Shown in pieces: positions 1-10,816 of a stretch of DNA of 64,000 nucleotides (position 1 is its first letter; each line of letters starts with the position of its first letter). The stretch comes from Halorubrum sp. DM2 (GTDB lineage Archaea > Halobacteriota > Halobacteria > Halobacteriales > Haloferacaceae): assembly GCF_901686465.1 (NCBI RefSeq), contig NZ_LR594487.1:1609650-1673649 (forward strand), in the 5' to 3' direction. A program made the translations under genes and the position numbers. Below the pieces are notes generated by a model. That model saw only the letters and a program-made list of their open reading frames with translations, made no database searches and was not told the DNA's origin.

Positions 1-2
1 CA

Positions 3-242
3 GCCGTCACCCCGCTCGGCGTCCTCCTCGGCGCGGTCCAGCTCGTCGTCGGCCATCGAGTCTCGCGGTCGGTCTCCAGCCCGTCGCGCGTCGCCCGCGC
101 GCTCGTCGCGCTCGCCGTTGCGGCGCTGGGCGTCCTCGCGCTGCTCGGATTCGGCGTCGTCGGGATGGTACTGTTCGACCTGCTCGCGCTCGCCGTCGCC
201 GCCGTCAGCCGATCGGACGATCGCCGCTCGACTACAGGATGA
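3..242 (+). CDS. C-terminal end of a membrane protein (5' truncated)
   Basis: An open frame enters from the left edge and stops with TGA at 240-242, giving about 79 residues. The piece is strongly hydrophobic, with runs rich in Ala, Val and Leu that look like two membrane helices, followed by a short polar tail. The start lies outside the window, so the family cannot be named. The gene converges on mgtE with only 8 bases between the stop codons. Confidence 0.6.
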   Translation, partial: AVTPLGVLLGAVQLVVGHRVSRSVSSPSRVARALVALAVAALGVLALLGFGVVGMVLFDLLALAVAAVSRSDDRRSTTG

Positions 243-250
243 CGAGACGG

Positions 251-1507
251 CTACAGCAGCACCGCCCGCGCCAGCCCGAGGAAGAAGAGGAAGCCCAGCA
301 CGTCGGTCGCGGTCGTGATGAATATCGTCGCCGACGTGGCGGGATCGTAGCCGAGCTTGTCCAAGACGAGGGGCGTGAGCGCGCCGAAGAAGCCCGCGAT
401 GACGAGATTCGCCACCATCGACACGCCGATCACAGCGCCCAATAGGACCCCGAAATCGCCGTACGAGAAGGCGGTCGCGATGACGGCCACGAGCGCGCCG
501 GTGATGAGCCCGTTGACCGCGCCGGCGATCGCCTCGTTCGCGACGACGCGCTTTCCGGTCGCCAGCGACACCTGTCCGAGCGAGATGCCCCGGACGGTGA
601 CCGCCATCGACTGCGTGCCCGCGTTGCCGCCCATCCCGGCGACGACCGGCATGTACGCGGCGAGGATCGCGACGGCGGCGATCGTCGACTCGAACAGGCC
701 GACCACCGCCGCGGCCATGAACGCGGTGCCGAGGTTGAGGATGAGCCACTTGTACCGCCGCCGCACCTTCTCGACCGGCCCGTCGAGGACACTCTCTTCC
801 TCCGCGACGCCGGTGAACTCGTAGAGCGTCTCGCCCGCCGCCTCGTCGATCAGCCGCAGGAGGTCGTCGGCGTGGATCACGCCGAGGACGTCGTTCTCCT
901 CGTCGAGCACCGCCACGGTCCGCTCGCTGTTCCGGCGGAACACCTCCAGTACCTCCTCGTCCTCGCGGTCGTACCTGACCGACGGCGTCTCCACGAGGTG
1001 GTCGGTGATCGACTCCGAGGCGTCCGCGACCGAGAGCGCCGCGCCCGGCAGTTCGCCGAGCAGCTCGTCGCCGTTGGTGACGAATATCGTCGGCACCTGC
1101 CCGGTTCGTTCCTCGAAGCGCCGCACCCGCTCCGTCACCGCCTCGAACGACCGGCCGGCGTCGACGGTGACGTAATCGAGGGTCATCACGCCGGCCGCGC
1201 TCTCGGGATCGAACGACAGCAGGAAGTTGACCTTCTCGCGCCGGCTCTCGTCGAGACCGGTGAGGACCGCCTCGCGCGTCTCCTCGTCGACGTAGCCGAG
1301 CACGTCGGTGACTTCGTCCGGGTCGAGCGGGTCGACGAAGGTCTCCAACTGCGACCGGTCCATCCCGGTCGCGACCGCCTCCCTGACGCTCTCGGGGAGC
1401 GCGAAGAAGACGTCGCGCCGCTCGCGCCGCGGCAGCGACGCGAACTCCGTCGCCGGCTCCGGCGACATCGCGATCGCCTCCCGTACGTCGGTCGTCTCGA
1501 TGCTCAT
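251..1507 (-). CDS. mgtE: MgtE-family magnesium transporter
   Basis: This 418-residue protein has the MgtE layout. An acidic N-terminal cytosolic domain of helical repeats (about 20-125) comes first, then a CBS pair (about 126-245, with a segment resembling VLGVIHADDLL), then a membrane domain with about five helices (about 265-418). The membrane part carries a Pro-Val-Val-Ala-Gly-Met-Gly-Gly-Asn-Ala-Gly-Thr-Gln stretch, the family's conserved pore region. In characterised MgtE proteins the CBS and N domains sense intracellular Mg2+ and close the channel; the same is expected here. The length is near the family norm and the ATG start is unambiguous. Confidence 0.9.
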   Translation of the reverse strand: MSIETTDVREAIAMSPEPATEFASLPRRERRDVFFALPESVREAVATGMDRSQLETFVDPLDPDEVTDVLGYVDEETREAVLTGLDESRREKVNFLLSFDPESAAGVMTLDYVTVDAGRSFEAVTERVRRFEERTGQVPTIFVTNGDELLGELPGAALSVADASESITDHLVETPSVRYDREDEEVLEVFRRNSERTVAVLDEENDVLGVIHADDLLRLIDEAAGETLYEFTGVAEEESVLDGPVEKVRRRYKWLILNLGTAFMAAAVVGLFESTIAAVAILAAYMPVVAGMGGNAGTQSMAVTVRGISLGQVSLATGKRVVANEAIAGAVNGLITGALVAVIATAFSYGDFGVLLGAVIGVSMVANLVIAGFFGALTPLVLDKLGYDPATSATIFITTATDVLGFLFFLGLARAVLL

Positions 1508-1585
1508 ACACCGCCGTCACGAGAGCCCCACTAAACGGTGCCGGACGCGGCTACGCGTCTCGCTGTCGCCCCCGAGCGCCGGCCG

Positions 1586-4537
1586 TCAGTCGTCGTCGGC
1601 CACCGCGGGCTTCCGGCGGTCGTCGCGGGGGCCTTCGAGGTCGACCTTCGGGAGCATGTCCCGGAGGTAGCGCCCGGTGTGCGACTCCTCGACGCGAGCG
1701 ACCGCCTCGGGCGTGCCGCTGGCGACGAGTTCGCCGCCGCCGTCGCCGCCCTCGGGGCCGAGGTCGATCACGTGGTCGGCGTTCTTCACGAGGTCGAGTT
1801 CGTGTTCGATGACGACCACGGTGTTGCCCGCGTCGACGAGGCGGTGGAGCACGTCGATCAGCTTGCGCTCGTCCGCCTTGTGGAGGCCCGTCGTCGGCTC
1901 GTCGAGCAGGTACAGCGTGTCGCCGGTCGCGCGCTTGCCCAGCTCCTCGGCGAGTTTCACGCGCTGCGCCTCGCCGCCCGAGAGCGTCGTCGAGGGCTGG
2001 CCGAGCTCCATGTAGCCGAGCCCGACGTCTTTCAGCAGCTTGAGGCGGCGTTCGAGGCCGCGGTGGCTCTCGAAGAAGTCGTACGCCTCCGCGACGCTCA
2101 TGTCGAGCACGTCGGCGATGGTCGCCCCCTTGTACTCGACGTCGAGCGTCTCGTCGTTGTAGCGCGCGCCGCCGCACTCCTCGCAGGGGACGTACACGTC
2201 GGAGAGGAAGTTCATCTCGATCTTGACGGTCCCCTGCCCGCCGCACTCCTCGCAGCGCCCGCCCTTCACGTTGAACGAGAACCGCCCCTTCTCGTAGCCG
2301 CGGCGCTTCGACAGCTTCGTCTCCGCGAACAGCTCGCGGACGTGGTCGAACACGTCGGTGTACGTGGCGGGGTTCGAGCGGGGCGTCCGCCCGATGGGGC
2401 TCTGGTCGATGAGCCGCACCGTCTCGACCTCGTCGAGGCCCTCGATCGCGTCGTGGTCGCCGGGGTCGACCGAGGTGTTGTCGTTCATCTCGCGGGCGAG
2501 CCCCTTGTACAGGATGTCGTTGACGAGCGTCGACTTCCCGGAGCCGGAGACGCCGGTGACGGTCGTCAGCGTGCCGAGCGGGATCGGCACGTCGAGGTCC
2601 TTCAGGTTGTGCTGGCGGGCCCCGCTCACCACGAGTTCGCCCTCGGACTCGCGGCGCTCGTCGGGCACCGGGATCGACTCGCGGCCCGAGAGGTAGTCGG
2701 CGGTCACCGACTCGTCGGCCTCGACCACCTCGGCGAAGTCGCCCTGCGCGACGATCTCGCCGCCGCGCTTGCCCGGCCCCGGTCCCATGTCGATGATCTC
2801 GTCGGCGCGACGCATCGTCTCCTCGTCGTGTTCGACGACAATGAGGGTGTTGCCCAGATCGCGGAGCCCTTCGAGGGTGTTCAAGAGTCGGTCGTTGTCC
2901 CGCTGGTGGAGCCCGATGGAGGGCTCGTCTAAGACGTACAACACGCCGACCAGCCCGGAGCCGACCTGCGTCGCGAGCCGGATGCGCTGGCTCTCGCCGC
3001 CGGAGAGGGTCGAGGCCTCGCGGTCGAGCGTGAGATACTCCAAGCCGACCTCCTCCATGAAGCCGAGCCGCGCCCGGATCTCCTTTAAGATCTCCTCGGC
3101 GATCGTCGTCTCGCGCTCGTTCAGCTCCGACTCCATCCCCTCGAAGTGCGCTCGGGCGTCGGCGATCGACAGCTCGTTGACCGCCGTGATCGACGTGCCC
3201 GCGACGAGGACGTGCCGCGACTGCTCCTTGAGTCGCGTCCCCTCGCACTCGGGGCAGGTCGTCACGGCCATATACTCCTCGATGTGGTCGCGGGCGCGCT
3301 CGGAGTCGGTCTCGACGTGGCGGCGCTCTAAGTTCGGGATGACGCCCTCGAACCGCTCCGTCTTCTCGCGCGTGCCGTTCTTCGTGGTCCACTCGAAGTG
3401 GACGAGGTCGTCGGTGCCGTAGAGGAACTGCCGCCGAATCTTCTCGTCCAGCTCCTCGAAAGGGGTGTCGAGGTCGACGCCGAAGTGGTCGGCGACGTTG
3501 TCGAGCTGTCGCGAGTAGTAGGTGCGGTCGTAGCTCCACGGTTCGAACACGTGTTTGAGCGGTTTCGATGGATCCTCGATCACGAGGTCCTCGTCGACCT
3601 CCTTCGTCGAGCCGATCCCCTCGCACTCGGGACAGGCCCCGTACGGGCTGTTGAAGGAGAACGACCGCGTCTCGATCGCGGAGAACTGGACGTCGGAGTT
3701 GGGGTTGCCGAGCTCCTCGGAGAACTCCACGACGAGCCGGTCGTCGGCCTCGGCGTCGGCCGCGAGCGATCCGGTCGAGCGCGCGTTCGACGCGAACGGC
3801 ACGTCCTCCGGCGGGTCGGGGACGATCAGCTTGAGGGCCCCGTCGGCCTCCTCCAGCGCGGTCTCGACGGAGTCCGTGATCCGCGAGCGGGCGTCGGGGC
3901 TCACCGTGACCCGGTCGACGATCACGTCGATCGTGTGGTCGTAGTTCTCGTCCAAATCGGGGTCGTCCAGCGTCAGGTCGACCGATTCGTCGTCGACCTC
4001 GACGCGGCTGTACCCGTCGCTCACCAGCTCCTCGAACAGCTCCTCGAAGGCCCCCTTCTGGTCGCGGACGACTGGGGCGGCCACCTTCGCCCGCGTGCCC
4101 TCGGGGAGTTCGAGGATCTGGTTCACCATGTCCTGTGCGGACTGCTCGCCGACCTCCTCGCCGGTGACGGGGTCGTACTGGGTGCCGATCCGGGCGTACA
4201 GGAGGCGGAGGTAGTCGTGGAGTTCGGTGACGGTGCCGACCGTCGACCGGGGGTTGTTCGCGGCGTTCTTCTGGTCGATGGAGATCGCCGGCGAGAGCCC
4301 CTCGACGGACTCCACCTGCGGTTTGTCCATCTGTCCGAGGAAGTTGCGGGCGTACGCGGACAGCGATTCGATGTACCGGCGCTGTCCCTCGGCGTAGACG
4401 GTGTCGAACGCGAGCGACGACTTCCCCGACCCGGACAGCCCGGTGACGACGGTGAACTCCTCGCGCGGGATCCGGACGTCGAGGTCCTTGAGGTTGTGTT
4501 CCTCAGCGCCGCGGACCTCGATGTAGTCCTTGCTCAT
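1586..4537 (-). CDS. uvrA: Excinuclease ABC subunit A (UvrA)
   Basis: The 983-residue product is a full-length UvrA, the damage-recognition ATPase of nucleotide excision repair. It has two ABC modules, with Walker A motifs near residue 35 (GLSGSGKSS) and near 665 (GVSGSGKST), two signature motifs (LSGGESQR and LSGGEAQR), and zinc-binding Cys clusters including CPECEG and CEECGG. UvrA loads UvrB on damaged DNA; uvrB lies 30 kb away at 35.0 kb, so the two are not one operon. Haloarchaea commonly carry this bacterial-type system. The ATG start gives the normal N-terminus. Confidence 0.97.
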   Translation of the reverse strand: MSKDYIEVRGAEEHNLKDLDVRIPREEFTVVTGLSGSGKSSLAFDTVYAEGQRRYIESLSAYARNFLGQMDKPQVESVEGLSPAISIDQKNAANNPRSTVGTVTELHDYLRLLYARIGTQYDPVTGEEVGEQSAQDMVNQILELPEGTRAKVAAPVVRDQKGAFEELFEELVSDGYSRVEVDDESVDLTLDDPDLDENYDHTIDVIVDRVTVSPDARSRITDSVETALEEADGALKLIVPDPPEDVPFASNARSTGSLAADAEADDRLVVEFSEELGNPNSDVQFSAIETRSFSFNSPYGACPECEGIGSTKEVDEDLVIEDPSKPLKHVFEPWSYDRTYYSRQLDNVADHFGVDLDTPFEELDEKIRRQFLYGTDDLVHFEWTTKNGTREKTERFEGVIPNLERRHVETDSERARDHIEEYMAVTTCPECEGTRLKEQSRHVLVAGTSITAVNELSIADARAHFEGMESELNERETTIAEEILKEIRARLGFMEEVGLEYLTLDREASTLSGGESQRIRLATQVGSGLVGVLYVLDEPSIGLHQRDNDRLLNTLEGLRDLGNTLIVVEHDEETMRRADEIIDMGPGPGKRGGEIVAQGDFAEVVEADESVTADYLSGRESIPVPDERRESEGELVVSGARQHNLKDLDVPIPLGTLTTVTGVSGSGKSTLVNDILYKGLAREMNDNTSVDPGDHDAIEGLDEVETVRLIDQSPIGRTPRSNPATYTDVFDHVRELFAETKLSKRRGYEKGRFSFNVKGGRCEECGGQGTVKIEMNFLSDVYVPCEECGGARYNDETLDVEYKGATIADVLDMSVAEAYDFFESHRGLERRLKLLKDVGLGYMELGQPSTTLSGGEAQRVKLAEELGKRATGDTLYLLDEPTTGLHKADERKLIDVLHRLVDAGNTVVVIEHELDLVKNADHVIDLGPEGGDGGGELVASGTPEAVARVEESHTGRYLRDMLPKVDLEGPRDDRRKPAVADDD

Positions 4538-4621
4538 TTCACTCGTCCGTTGCGGGCGCGCGCGGGAATACTCGTCGGTCCACAGGGTGCTGTCGAGAAC
4601 TGACTCCCGGCGTCGGGCGGC

Positions 4622-6850
4622 TCAGCGCCCGACGAACTCCGCCGGCGGCGAGAGGTTCCGCCGCCCCCCGAAGGTGACGAGGAAGAGGGCCGCGATGCCG
4701 ACGCCGTACGCCGCCATCAGCGGGATCGTCGCGAGGAACATCGTGATCACGTCGGAGGGGGTGAACACCGCCGCGATCACCATGATGCCGATCGTCACCT
4801 CGCGCCAGCGCTCGCGGAACACGCCGTACGGGACGCCGGCGTTGTTCAGGAGGACCATCGCGATCGGGATGTCCGCGAGGAAGCCGATCCCGAGCGTGGT
4901 GTAGATGACGAGCCAGAGGAAGTCGCTCACCTGATAGGTGATGATCATGTCGGCGAGCCGCGCGTCGGTGACGAGCCAGCCGATGATCCCCGGCGCGATG
5001 TACGCGTAGCCGAGCGCGATGCCGCCGATCATCCCGGCACCGAGCGCCCCCGCCCACAGGTACACCTGACGGACCCGCCCGGCGACGAAGCCGCGCTCGC
5101 GGAGCGCGGGCCACGCGTAGTAGAGGACGAACGGGAACGCGGCGAAGATCCCGAGCACCACCGCGAACTTCACCATGAAGACCACCGCTTCGACCGGGTG
5201 GAGGGAGATGATCTCGATCCCGCCCTCGATCTCCGCGGGCACCCGGCGTTCGAGGTCCCTCCGGACCGTTCCGAGTCCGCCGAGGTACAGCCACGTGAAC
5301 GCGGCCGTCATCACGACGCCGAAGACGGCGACGATCCGGAACGCCCGCGAGCGCAGCGAATCGAAGATGAACTTGAGGTCCGTGTAGTAGCCGCCGATGT
5401 CGTCTTCGGCCGCCTCCCCGTCGCCGTCCGTGAGTTCGGCGAGGAACGTCGACCCCGCCCGGGACCCCCGGTTCCGAACGGAGCCCATCAGCCCGCCGTC
5501 GCCCGCGTCGTCCCCGCCGGCGCTCGCGGCTGCTCCGCCCTCGCCGTCGTCGCCCGCCGCGTCCCCGTCGCCGTCGTTCACCTCGTCGAACCGGTCTAAG
5601 ATCGCCTGCGCCTTCTCCGGCTCGTCGTCTTCCATCGCGGCCTGCGCGAGCGCGAGCGACTCCGGCTCCTCCATCTCCGCGAAGGCGTCGGCGGGGGCCG
5701 CCCGCACGCCCGCCGCGTCGAGTTCGCTCACGTCGATCGCCGTCGGGTCGCCGTACCGGTAGCCCGCGCTCGCGGTGTCGAGGTCGGTGTACACGGCCCA
5801 CAGCGTCCCGATCACGGCGAACGCCAGCGCCCACGCGACCGCATAGACCCCGAGCGCCGTTGCGGGGTCGACGCCGAGTCCCGCACCCGGTTCGAGGAAG
5901 CGCCAGCTGCTGTCGACGAGCGGGTGCCGCAGGACGGCGTTGACCGCCGCTCGGCCGCCGTACTCGTAGAAGCCGTACACGAGCGCGCCGCCGAGGGCGG
6001 TCACGCCGCCGACGACGTTCCAGTGGTTTCGGGTCGCGCCCAGTACGTCGATCTGGTCGGAGCTCCGCTTGGCCGTGACGACCAGCTTCGCGAGGTAGAG
6101 GCTGAAGCCGTACAGCGCGGTCAGCGGGAACGCCCACAGCAGCTGTGTGAAGGGGTCGGGCGGGGAGAAGAACGCGCCGAAGACGAAGATCGCGAGGACC
6201 GCGTAGCGCCACTTGTCGCGGAACGTCTCGTACTGGACGATCTCGGCGTACGACAGCCCGGTGACTAAGAGCGGCATCTGTCCCGCGAGCCCGAACGAAA
6301 GCGAGAGGAAGACGATGAACTCCGTCCACATCACGATCCCGTAGGTGGGCTGGATGTCGGCCTCCAGCCCGAACTCCGCGAGGAAGCCGAACATCAGCGG
6401 GAAGAAGGCGAGGACGCCGTAAGCGACGCCGGCGGTGAACAGCCCGGCACCGAGCAGCGCGATCCCCGCGAGCTTCCAGCGCGCGACGGGCGACCGCGGC
6501 CACATGCCCCGGGCGCGGAGTTCGTCGCGGGTGACGTAGATCAGCGGCGGGATCGCGGCGATAACTCCCACGATCAGCCCGATCTTCGCCTGGAGGAGGA
6601 TCACCTCGAACGGCGTCGTCGCGATGATGTCCGCCTCCGCGGCGACCTCGGGGCTCATGTTCGACTCCGTCACCTGCCTGAGCCAGTCCCAGATGTAGAC
6701 GCGCAGCGCCCAGAACGTCAGGATGAATCCGAACAGGAAGACGACGAACACCTTCTGGAGGTCCTTCTGGATCGACCGAAGGAACGCCTTCGCCGTCTCG
6801 CGGCCCTCCGCGATCGACCGCTGAGTGTCATCGTCGAGGGCGCTCGCCAT
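4622..6850 (-). CDS. tatC2: Double TatC translocase subunit (TatCt type)
   Basis: The 742-residue protein contains two complete TatC domains in tandem (about 20-290 and 475-742). A polar, Gly/Asp-rich linker with extra membrane helices joins them. TatC is the twin-arginine signal receptor of the Tat pathway, which exports folded proteins and is the main export route in haloarchaea. A fused TatC pair, TatCt, is known in this group alongside a single TatCo. I chose the ATG at 6850 (MASALDDD) over one ten codons upstream because a TATA-like element lies at the right distance for a leaderless transcript. It is divergent from tatCo. Confidence 0.93.
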   Translation of the reverse strand: MASALDDDTQRSIAEGRETAKAFLRSIQKDLQKVFVVFLFGFILTFWALRVYIWDWLRQVTESNMSPEVAAEADIIATTPFEVILLQAKIGLIVGVIAAIPPLIYVTRDELRARGMWPRSPVARWKLAGIALLGAGLFTAGVAYGVLAFFPLMFGFLAEFGLEADIQPTYGIVMWTEFIVFLSLSFGLAGQMPLLVTGLSYAEIVQYETFRDKWRYAVLAIFVFGAFFSPPDPFTQLLWAFPLTALYGFSLYLAKLVVTAKRSSDQIDVLGATRNHWNVVGGVTALGGALVYGFYEYGGRAAVNAVLRHPLVDSSWRFLEPGAGLGVDPATALGVYAVAWALAFAVIGTLWAVYTDLDTASAGYRYGDPTAIDVSELDAAGVRAAPADAFAEMEEPESLALAQAAMEDDEPEKAQAILDRFDEVNDGDGDAAGDDGEGGAAASAGGDDAGDGGLMGSVRNRGSRAGSTFLAELTDGDGEAAEDDIGGYYTDLKFIFDSLRSRAFRIVAVFGVVMTAAFTWLYLGGLGTVRRDLERRVPAEIEGGIEIISLHPVEAVVFMVKFAVVLGIFAAFPFVLYYAWPALRERGFVAGRVRQVYLWAGALGAGMIGGIALGYAYIAPGIIGWLVTDARLADMIITYQVSDFLWLVIYTTLGIGFLADIPIAMVLLNNAGVPYGVFRERWREVTIGIMVIAAVFTPSDVITMFLATIPLMAAYGVGIAALFLVTFGGRRNLSPPAEFVGR

Positions 6851-6872
6851 ACGGAGGGCGAAGGCCGTCGCC

Positions 6873-7006
6873 GTTATCAACCTTTTCGACCGCGGGCGGC
6901 CCCGCGAGCGATTCGCCGCGCTTCCCCGGTCGTCGTCGGGTACCCCGGCCGCCGCGCCCGCGCTCCTCGGCGACGCGGAGCGTCGCCATCCGAAAAGGTT
7001 GATAAC
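6873..7006. promoter_or_regulatory. Mirror-image divergent tat promoters
   Basis: The 16-base sequence CGAAAAGGTTGATAAC occurs at 6991-7006 on the plus strand and, perfectly inverted, at 6873-6888. Each copy ends about 23-25 bases before a start codon: tatCt ATG at 6850 on the minus strand and tatCo ATG at 7031 on the plus strand. This is the spacing of a BRE/TATA element for leaderless haloarchaeal mRNAs. The identical cores suggest matched expression of both TatC proteins. The roughly 100 bases between them hold no gene. Confidence 0.7.
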
Positions 7007-7030
7007 CGCCCGGTCGCGTACAGCAACTGA

Positions 7031-8302
7031 ATGGACGACTCGGACCGGTCGCGCGACGACGACTCGGCCGCCGCCGATGGGTCGACCGACGAGCCCGACC
7101 CGGACGGCGCTGTCGACGGGGGGTCAGACCCCGGCGCGTCCGACGAGAGCCCGGGCGAGACGCCCGATCCGAACGACGACGGCGACGCGTCAGACGGAAT
7201 CGCCGGGTCGGACGCGGACGCCGACGAGCGCCTGATGGCGGACGACGTGGTGGCGGCGGAAGACGCCGCGCGCGCCGAGGTCGTCGGCGACGGTTCGGAC
7301 GACGACGGTTCGGACGACGACGAGGGTGCGGACGCGGCCGGCGATTCGGAGGGTGACGCGGATGCGGAATCCTCCGTAGACGATACCGGTGTCGATGCGG
7401 ACGACGCGGACGAGAGTGCGGACGACGAGAGTGCGGACGACGAGGGTGCGGACGATGAGGGTGCGGGCGACGTGGACGAAAACACCGAGAGCCTCGGCGA
7501 CGGCGGCACGCCGGCGGCGAACGCGGACGCCGCGACCGCTCCGACGACCGTCGAGGACGACGAGCCGTTCGAGGGTATCGAGGGGCCGGAGACGGACGAG
7601 GAGATGCCGCTGGCGGCCCACATCGAGGAGATGATGCGCCGGCTCGCGGTCGTCTTCCTCGTCGGCGGGCTGGCGACGCTCGTCGTCGTCACCGAGTCGA
7701 CGGAGCTCATCAACTACTTCTGGAGCTATCACATCCCGGCTCCGCTGGAGAACCGGCCGCGGCTGTACGGGCCGCTGGAACTTCCGCTCACCCGGCTGAA
7801 GGTGGCCGGCCTCGCGGGCGTCGTCCTCGGGCTCCCGGCGTTCGTCTACGAGACGTACCGGTTCATGCGCCCTGGACTCTACCAGACGGAGCGGCGCTAC
7901 TACCTCGCGGCGGTGCCGACCAGTCTGGTTCTCGGCGGGATCGGGATCGCGTTCGCGCACTTCCTCGTGTTGCCCGCGATGTTCTCGTATTTCACCACCT
8001 ACTCCGCCGACGCGGCGACCATCGCCTTCGGGCTCGCGGAGACGTTCAACCTGATCGTCGTGATGCTCGCGCTGATGGCGTTCGTCTTCCAGATCCCGCT
8101 TTTCATCATGCTCGCCATCATGATGAATCTCGTCACCCGGGAGTGGTTGGAGGCGAAGCGGCTGATCTTCTGGGGGTCGTTCCTCGGGATCGCCTTCCTG
8201 TTCAACCCCGACCTCACCGGGATGGCCCCGATCATCGTGACGCTCACGATGATCGCCCTCTTCGAGGGGACGCTCGCGATACTGCGCTGGACCGGGAATT
8301 AG
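7031..8302 (+). CDS. tatC1: Single TatC translocase subunit (TatCo type)
   Basis: The protein has 423 residues. The first 190 or so are an extremely acidic, low-complexity tail with short Asp/Glu/Ala repeats encoded by a 15-base tandem repeat near 7423-7470. The remainder is one TatC domain with about six membrane helices, beginning with a conserved Pro-Leu-Ala-Ala-His-Ile-Glu-Glu segment. It should pair with TatCt and TatA in the Tat translocase. Long acidic extensions occur on haloarchaeal TatC proteins; their role is unknown to me. The ATG at 7031 fits the TATA element at 6991-7006. Confidence 0.93.
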   Translation: MDDSDRSRDDDSAAADGSTDEPDPDGAVDGGSDPGASDESPGETPDPNDDGDASDGIAGSDADADERLMADDVVAAEDAARAEVVGDGSDDDGSDDDEGADAAGDSEGDADAESSVDDTGVDADDADESADDESADDEGADDEGAGDVDENTESLGDGGTPAANADAATAPTTVEDDEPFEGIEGPETDEEMPLAAHIEEMMRRLAVVFLVGGLATLVVVTESTELINYFWSYHIPAPLENRPRLYGPLELPLTRLKVAGLAGVVLGLPAFVYETYRFMRPGLYQTERRYYLAAVPTSLVLGGIGIAFAHFLVLPAMFSYFTTYSADAATIAFGLAETFNLIVVMLALMAFVFQIPLFIMLAIMMNLVTREWLEAKRLIFWGSFLGIAFLFNPDLTGMAPIIVTLTMIALFEGTLAILRWTGN

Positions 8303-8317
8303 ACGCGGTCGTCTCCG

Positions 8318-8425
8318 TTTATAAGCCGTTGAGTGACACGGGCTCCGCCGAAACCCCTGTCGTGAGACCGTAGGAGACCGTTCTTGCTTATAAACGGTCG
8401 ATCGACACGACCGCCGAAGCCCCAG
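8318..8425 (+). repeat. Tandem TATA / GCCGAAGCCCCAG units before element copy A
   Basis: Two related units lie head to tail. The core is GCCGAAACCCCTG at 8347 and GCCGAAGCCCCAG at 8413, exactly 66 bases apart. Each core follows a TTATAA-containing box (8319-8324 and 8388-8393) by about 25 bases, the archaeal TATA-to-start distance. A GACAC word also precedes each core. The same core recurs at 18515 and 18581, again 66 bases apart. I see no coding sequence between tatCo and argF. Confidence 0.6.
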
Positions 8426-8660
8426 CCGGGAGGCGGACAGACGCTCGCTGCGCTCCTCGTCGCTCACTCCGTTCGCTCCTGCGGTGCTTACGTCGCCTCT
8501 GTCCGCCTCCCGGCTGCCCCTTCGAGTCCCGCCTCGCACCGCACAGCACAGCCTCACACCTCCCCAGCCTCGTCAGTCGCCGTCGCTTCGCTCCGGCGAC
8601 TGACTCCCTCGCGCGGTGCCGTTCGCGGTCGCCTGTGGCGACCGCTCACGGGCACGCGCC
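8423..8660. repeat. Structured dispersed element, copy A
   Basis: This intergenic block can form three hairpins. Stem I pairs 8423-8441 with 8498-8516 (19 perfect pairs), stem II pairs 8572-8582 with 8594-8604 (11 pairs), and stem III pairs 8625-8633 with 8637-8645 (9 pairs, 3-base loop). Copy B at 18591-18831 has the same order and loops, but its stems differ by compensatory pairs. Unpaired parts such as CTCACTCCGTTCGCTCCTGC and CCTCCCCAGCCTCGTC are nearly identical. It lies between tatCo and the 3' end of argF. Its transcription and strand are unresolved; TATA-like boxes exist on both sides (8388 forward, about 8674-8681 reverse). Confidence 0.7.
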
Positions 8661-8713
8661 ACCGCACATCTTCTTATAAATAGGTCCGCGGTCCGATCGG
8701 CTCCGTCCTTCGC

Positions 8714-9613
<900 letters not shown>

Positions 9614-9652
9614 GGTGGGAGTAGTTCGGAAAACGGGGGTTGGCTGTGGGCG

Positions 9653-10816
9653 TTACAGTCGCTCGCGGCAGACGTCGGTCAGGACGCGCACGGCGCGGTC
9701 GAGGTCCGGCAGCGGGAGCCGCTCGTCGGGCGCGTGGTCCAGGTCGGAGTTCCCCGGACCGTAGGTGACCATCGGGCAGTCCCACGCGGCCGCGAAGAGG
9801 TTCATGTCGCTCGTGCCGGTCTTCCGGAGCAGGCGCACGTCGCCGCCCGCCGACCGGATCGCGACGCGGAACGCCCGCGCGAGGTCGGTCCGCGGGCTCT
9901 CCATCACGGGGGGCATCGGCTCGCCCCACTGGACCGAGCCGGTCGCCAGCTCCGCCTCCGCCAGCTCGTGGATCTCGTCGACCGGGCGCGAGGGCGGGAC
10001 CCGGAGCTGGACGTCCATCGTCGTCTCCACGGCGAGCCCGTCGTCGCTCAGGCCGCCGTCGATAGAGATGGGCTTGGTCGTCACCTGGTCGAACACGGCG
10101 GTCTCGGCGTCGTCCGGCGTGAACGTCTCCTCGACGCCGTGCCACCAGTCGATCGCGTGCTGGATCGCGTTCGGCTCCGGCCGCGAGGAGTGGCCCGACT
10201 CGCTCGTGTTCACGTACGTCCCCTCCAGCAGGCCGCGGTAGCCGAGGGTGATCCCCCGCCAGCCCGACGGCTCGCCGTTGATCACCGCCTCGGGGGCGTC
10301 GCGGTCGGCGATGAGGGCGCGCGCGCCGCCGGAGTCGACCTCCTCGCGGACGACGCCCGCGAAGGAGACGCCGGTCTTCACCGCCGCGACCGCCATCGCG
10401 ACCAGCGGTCCCGTCGCGTCGACCGCGCCGCGACCCCACAGCACGGGGTCGCCGGGGCTGCCGACGCGCACGTCCGACGGCTCCGGCAGTTCGCCCTCCG
10501 GCGGTGCCGGCCGCACCTCGACCGGGATGTCGCCCGGCACGGTGTCGACGTGCGAGGTCAGGAGGACGGCGTCGTCCGCCGGCGCGCGGACGTTCCCGAC
10601 CTCGTCGATCCACGCCTCCCGGCCGTTCGCCTCGAAGAAGTCGACGAGCCGCTCGGCCGTCCGCTCCTCCTCGCCCGACGGTGAGGGGATGGAGACCATG
10701 TCGTACAGCAGTTTCCGGGCTGCCGTGTCGCAGGGCGCGGGGTAGCCGCCGCCGGCGACGACGTCGGCCCCGCCCTCGGCGTCCGCTTCGGTCTCCCGCT
10801 CTTTGCCGGCCGCCAT
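9653..10816 (-). CDS. lysK: Carrier-protein (LysW/ArgW) ornithine or lysine hydrolase
   Basis: This 387-residue M20-family metallopeptidase should release ornithine from its ArgW carrier. The metal-binding SHVDTVPG motif lies near residue 75, followed by a REEVDSGGAR segment around the usual catalytic Glu and a GEPSG motif. I place the start at ATG 10816 (MAAGKERE), whose A overlaps the argD stop in a TGATG arrangement, rather than at codons inside argD. The N-terminal 25 residues are acidic and may be unstructured. In the LysW pathway this enzyme can act on both lysine and ornithine derivatives; the argF/G/H context favours ornithine. Confidence 0.9.
   Translation of the reverse strand: MAAGKERETEADAEGGADVVAGGGYPAPCDTAARKLLYDMVSIPSPSGEEERTAERLVDFFEANGREAWIDEVGNVRAPADDAVLLTSHVDTVPGDIPVEVRPAPPEGELPEPSDVRVGSPGDPVLWGRGAVDATGPLVAMAVAAVKTGVSFAGVVREEVDSGGARALIADRDAPEAVINGEPSGWRGITLGYRGLLEGTYVNTSESGHSSRPEPNAIQHAIDWWHGVEETFTPDDAETAVFDQVTTKPISIDGGLSDDGLAVETTMDVQLRVPPSRPVDEIHELAEAELATGSVQWGEPMPPVMESPRTDLARAFRVAIRSAGGDVRLLRKTGTSDMNLFAAAWDCPMVTYGPGNSDLDHAPDERLPLPDLDRAVRVLTDVCRERL

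Noticed and set aside
1551-3626. Long open frames antisense to or shifted against uvrA and other high-GC genes
   Set aside because: They are rich in Arg, Pro and Gly, follow the third-position GC bias of the real genes, and carry no domains.
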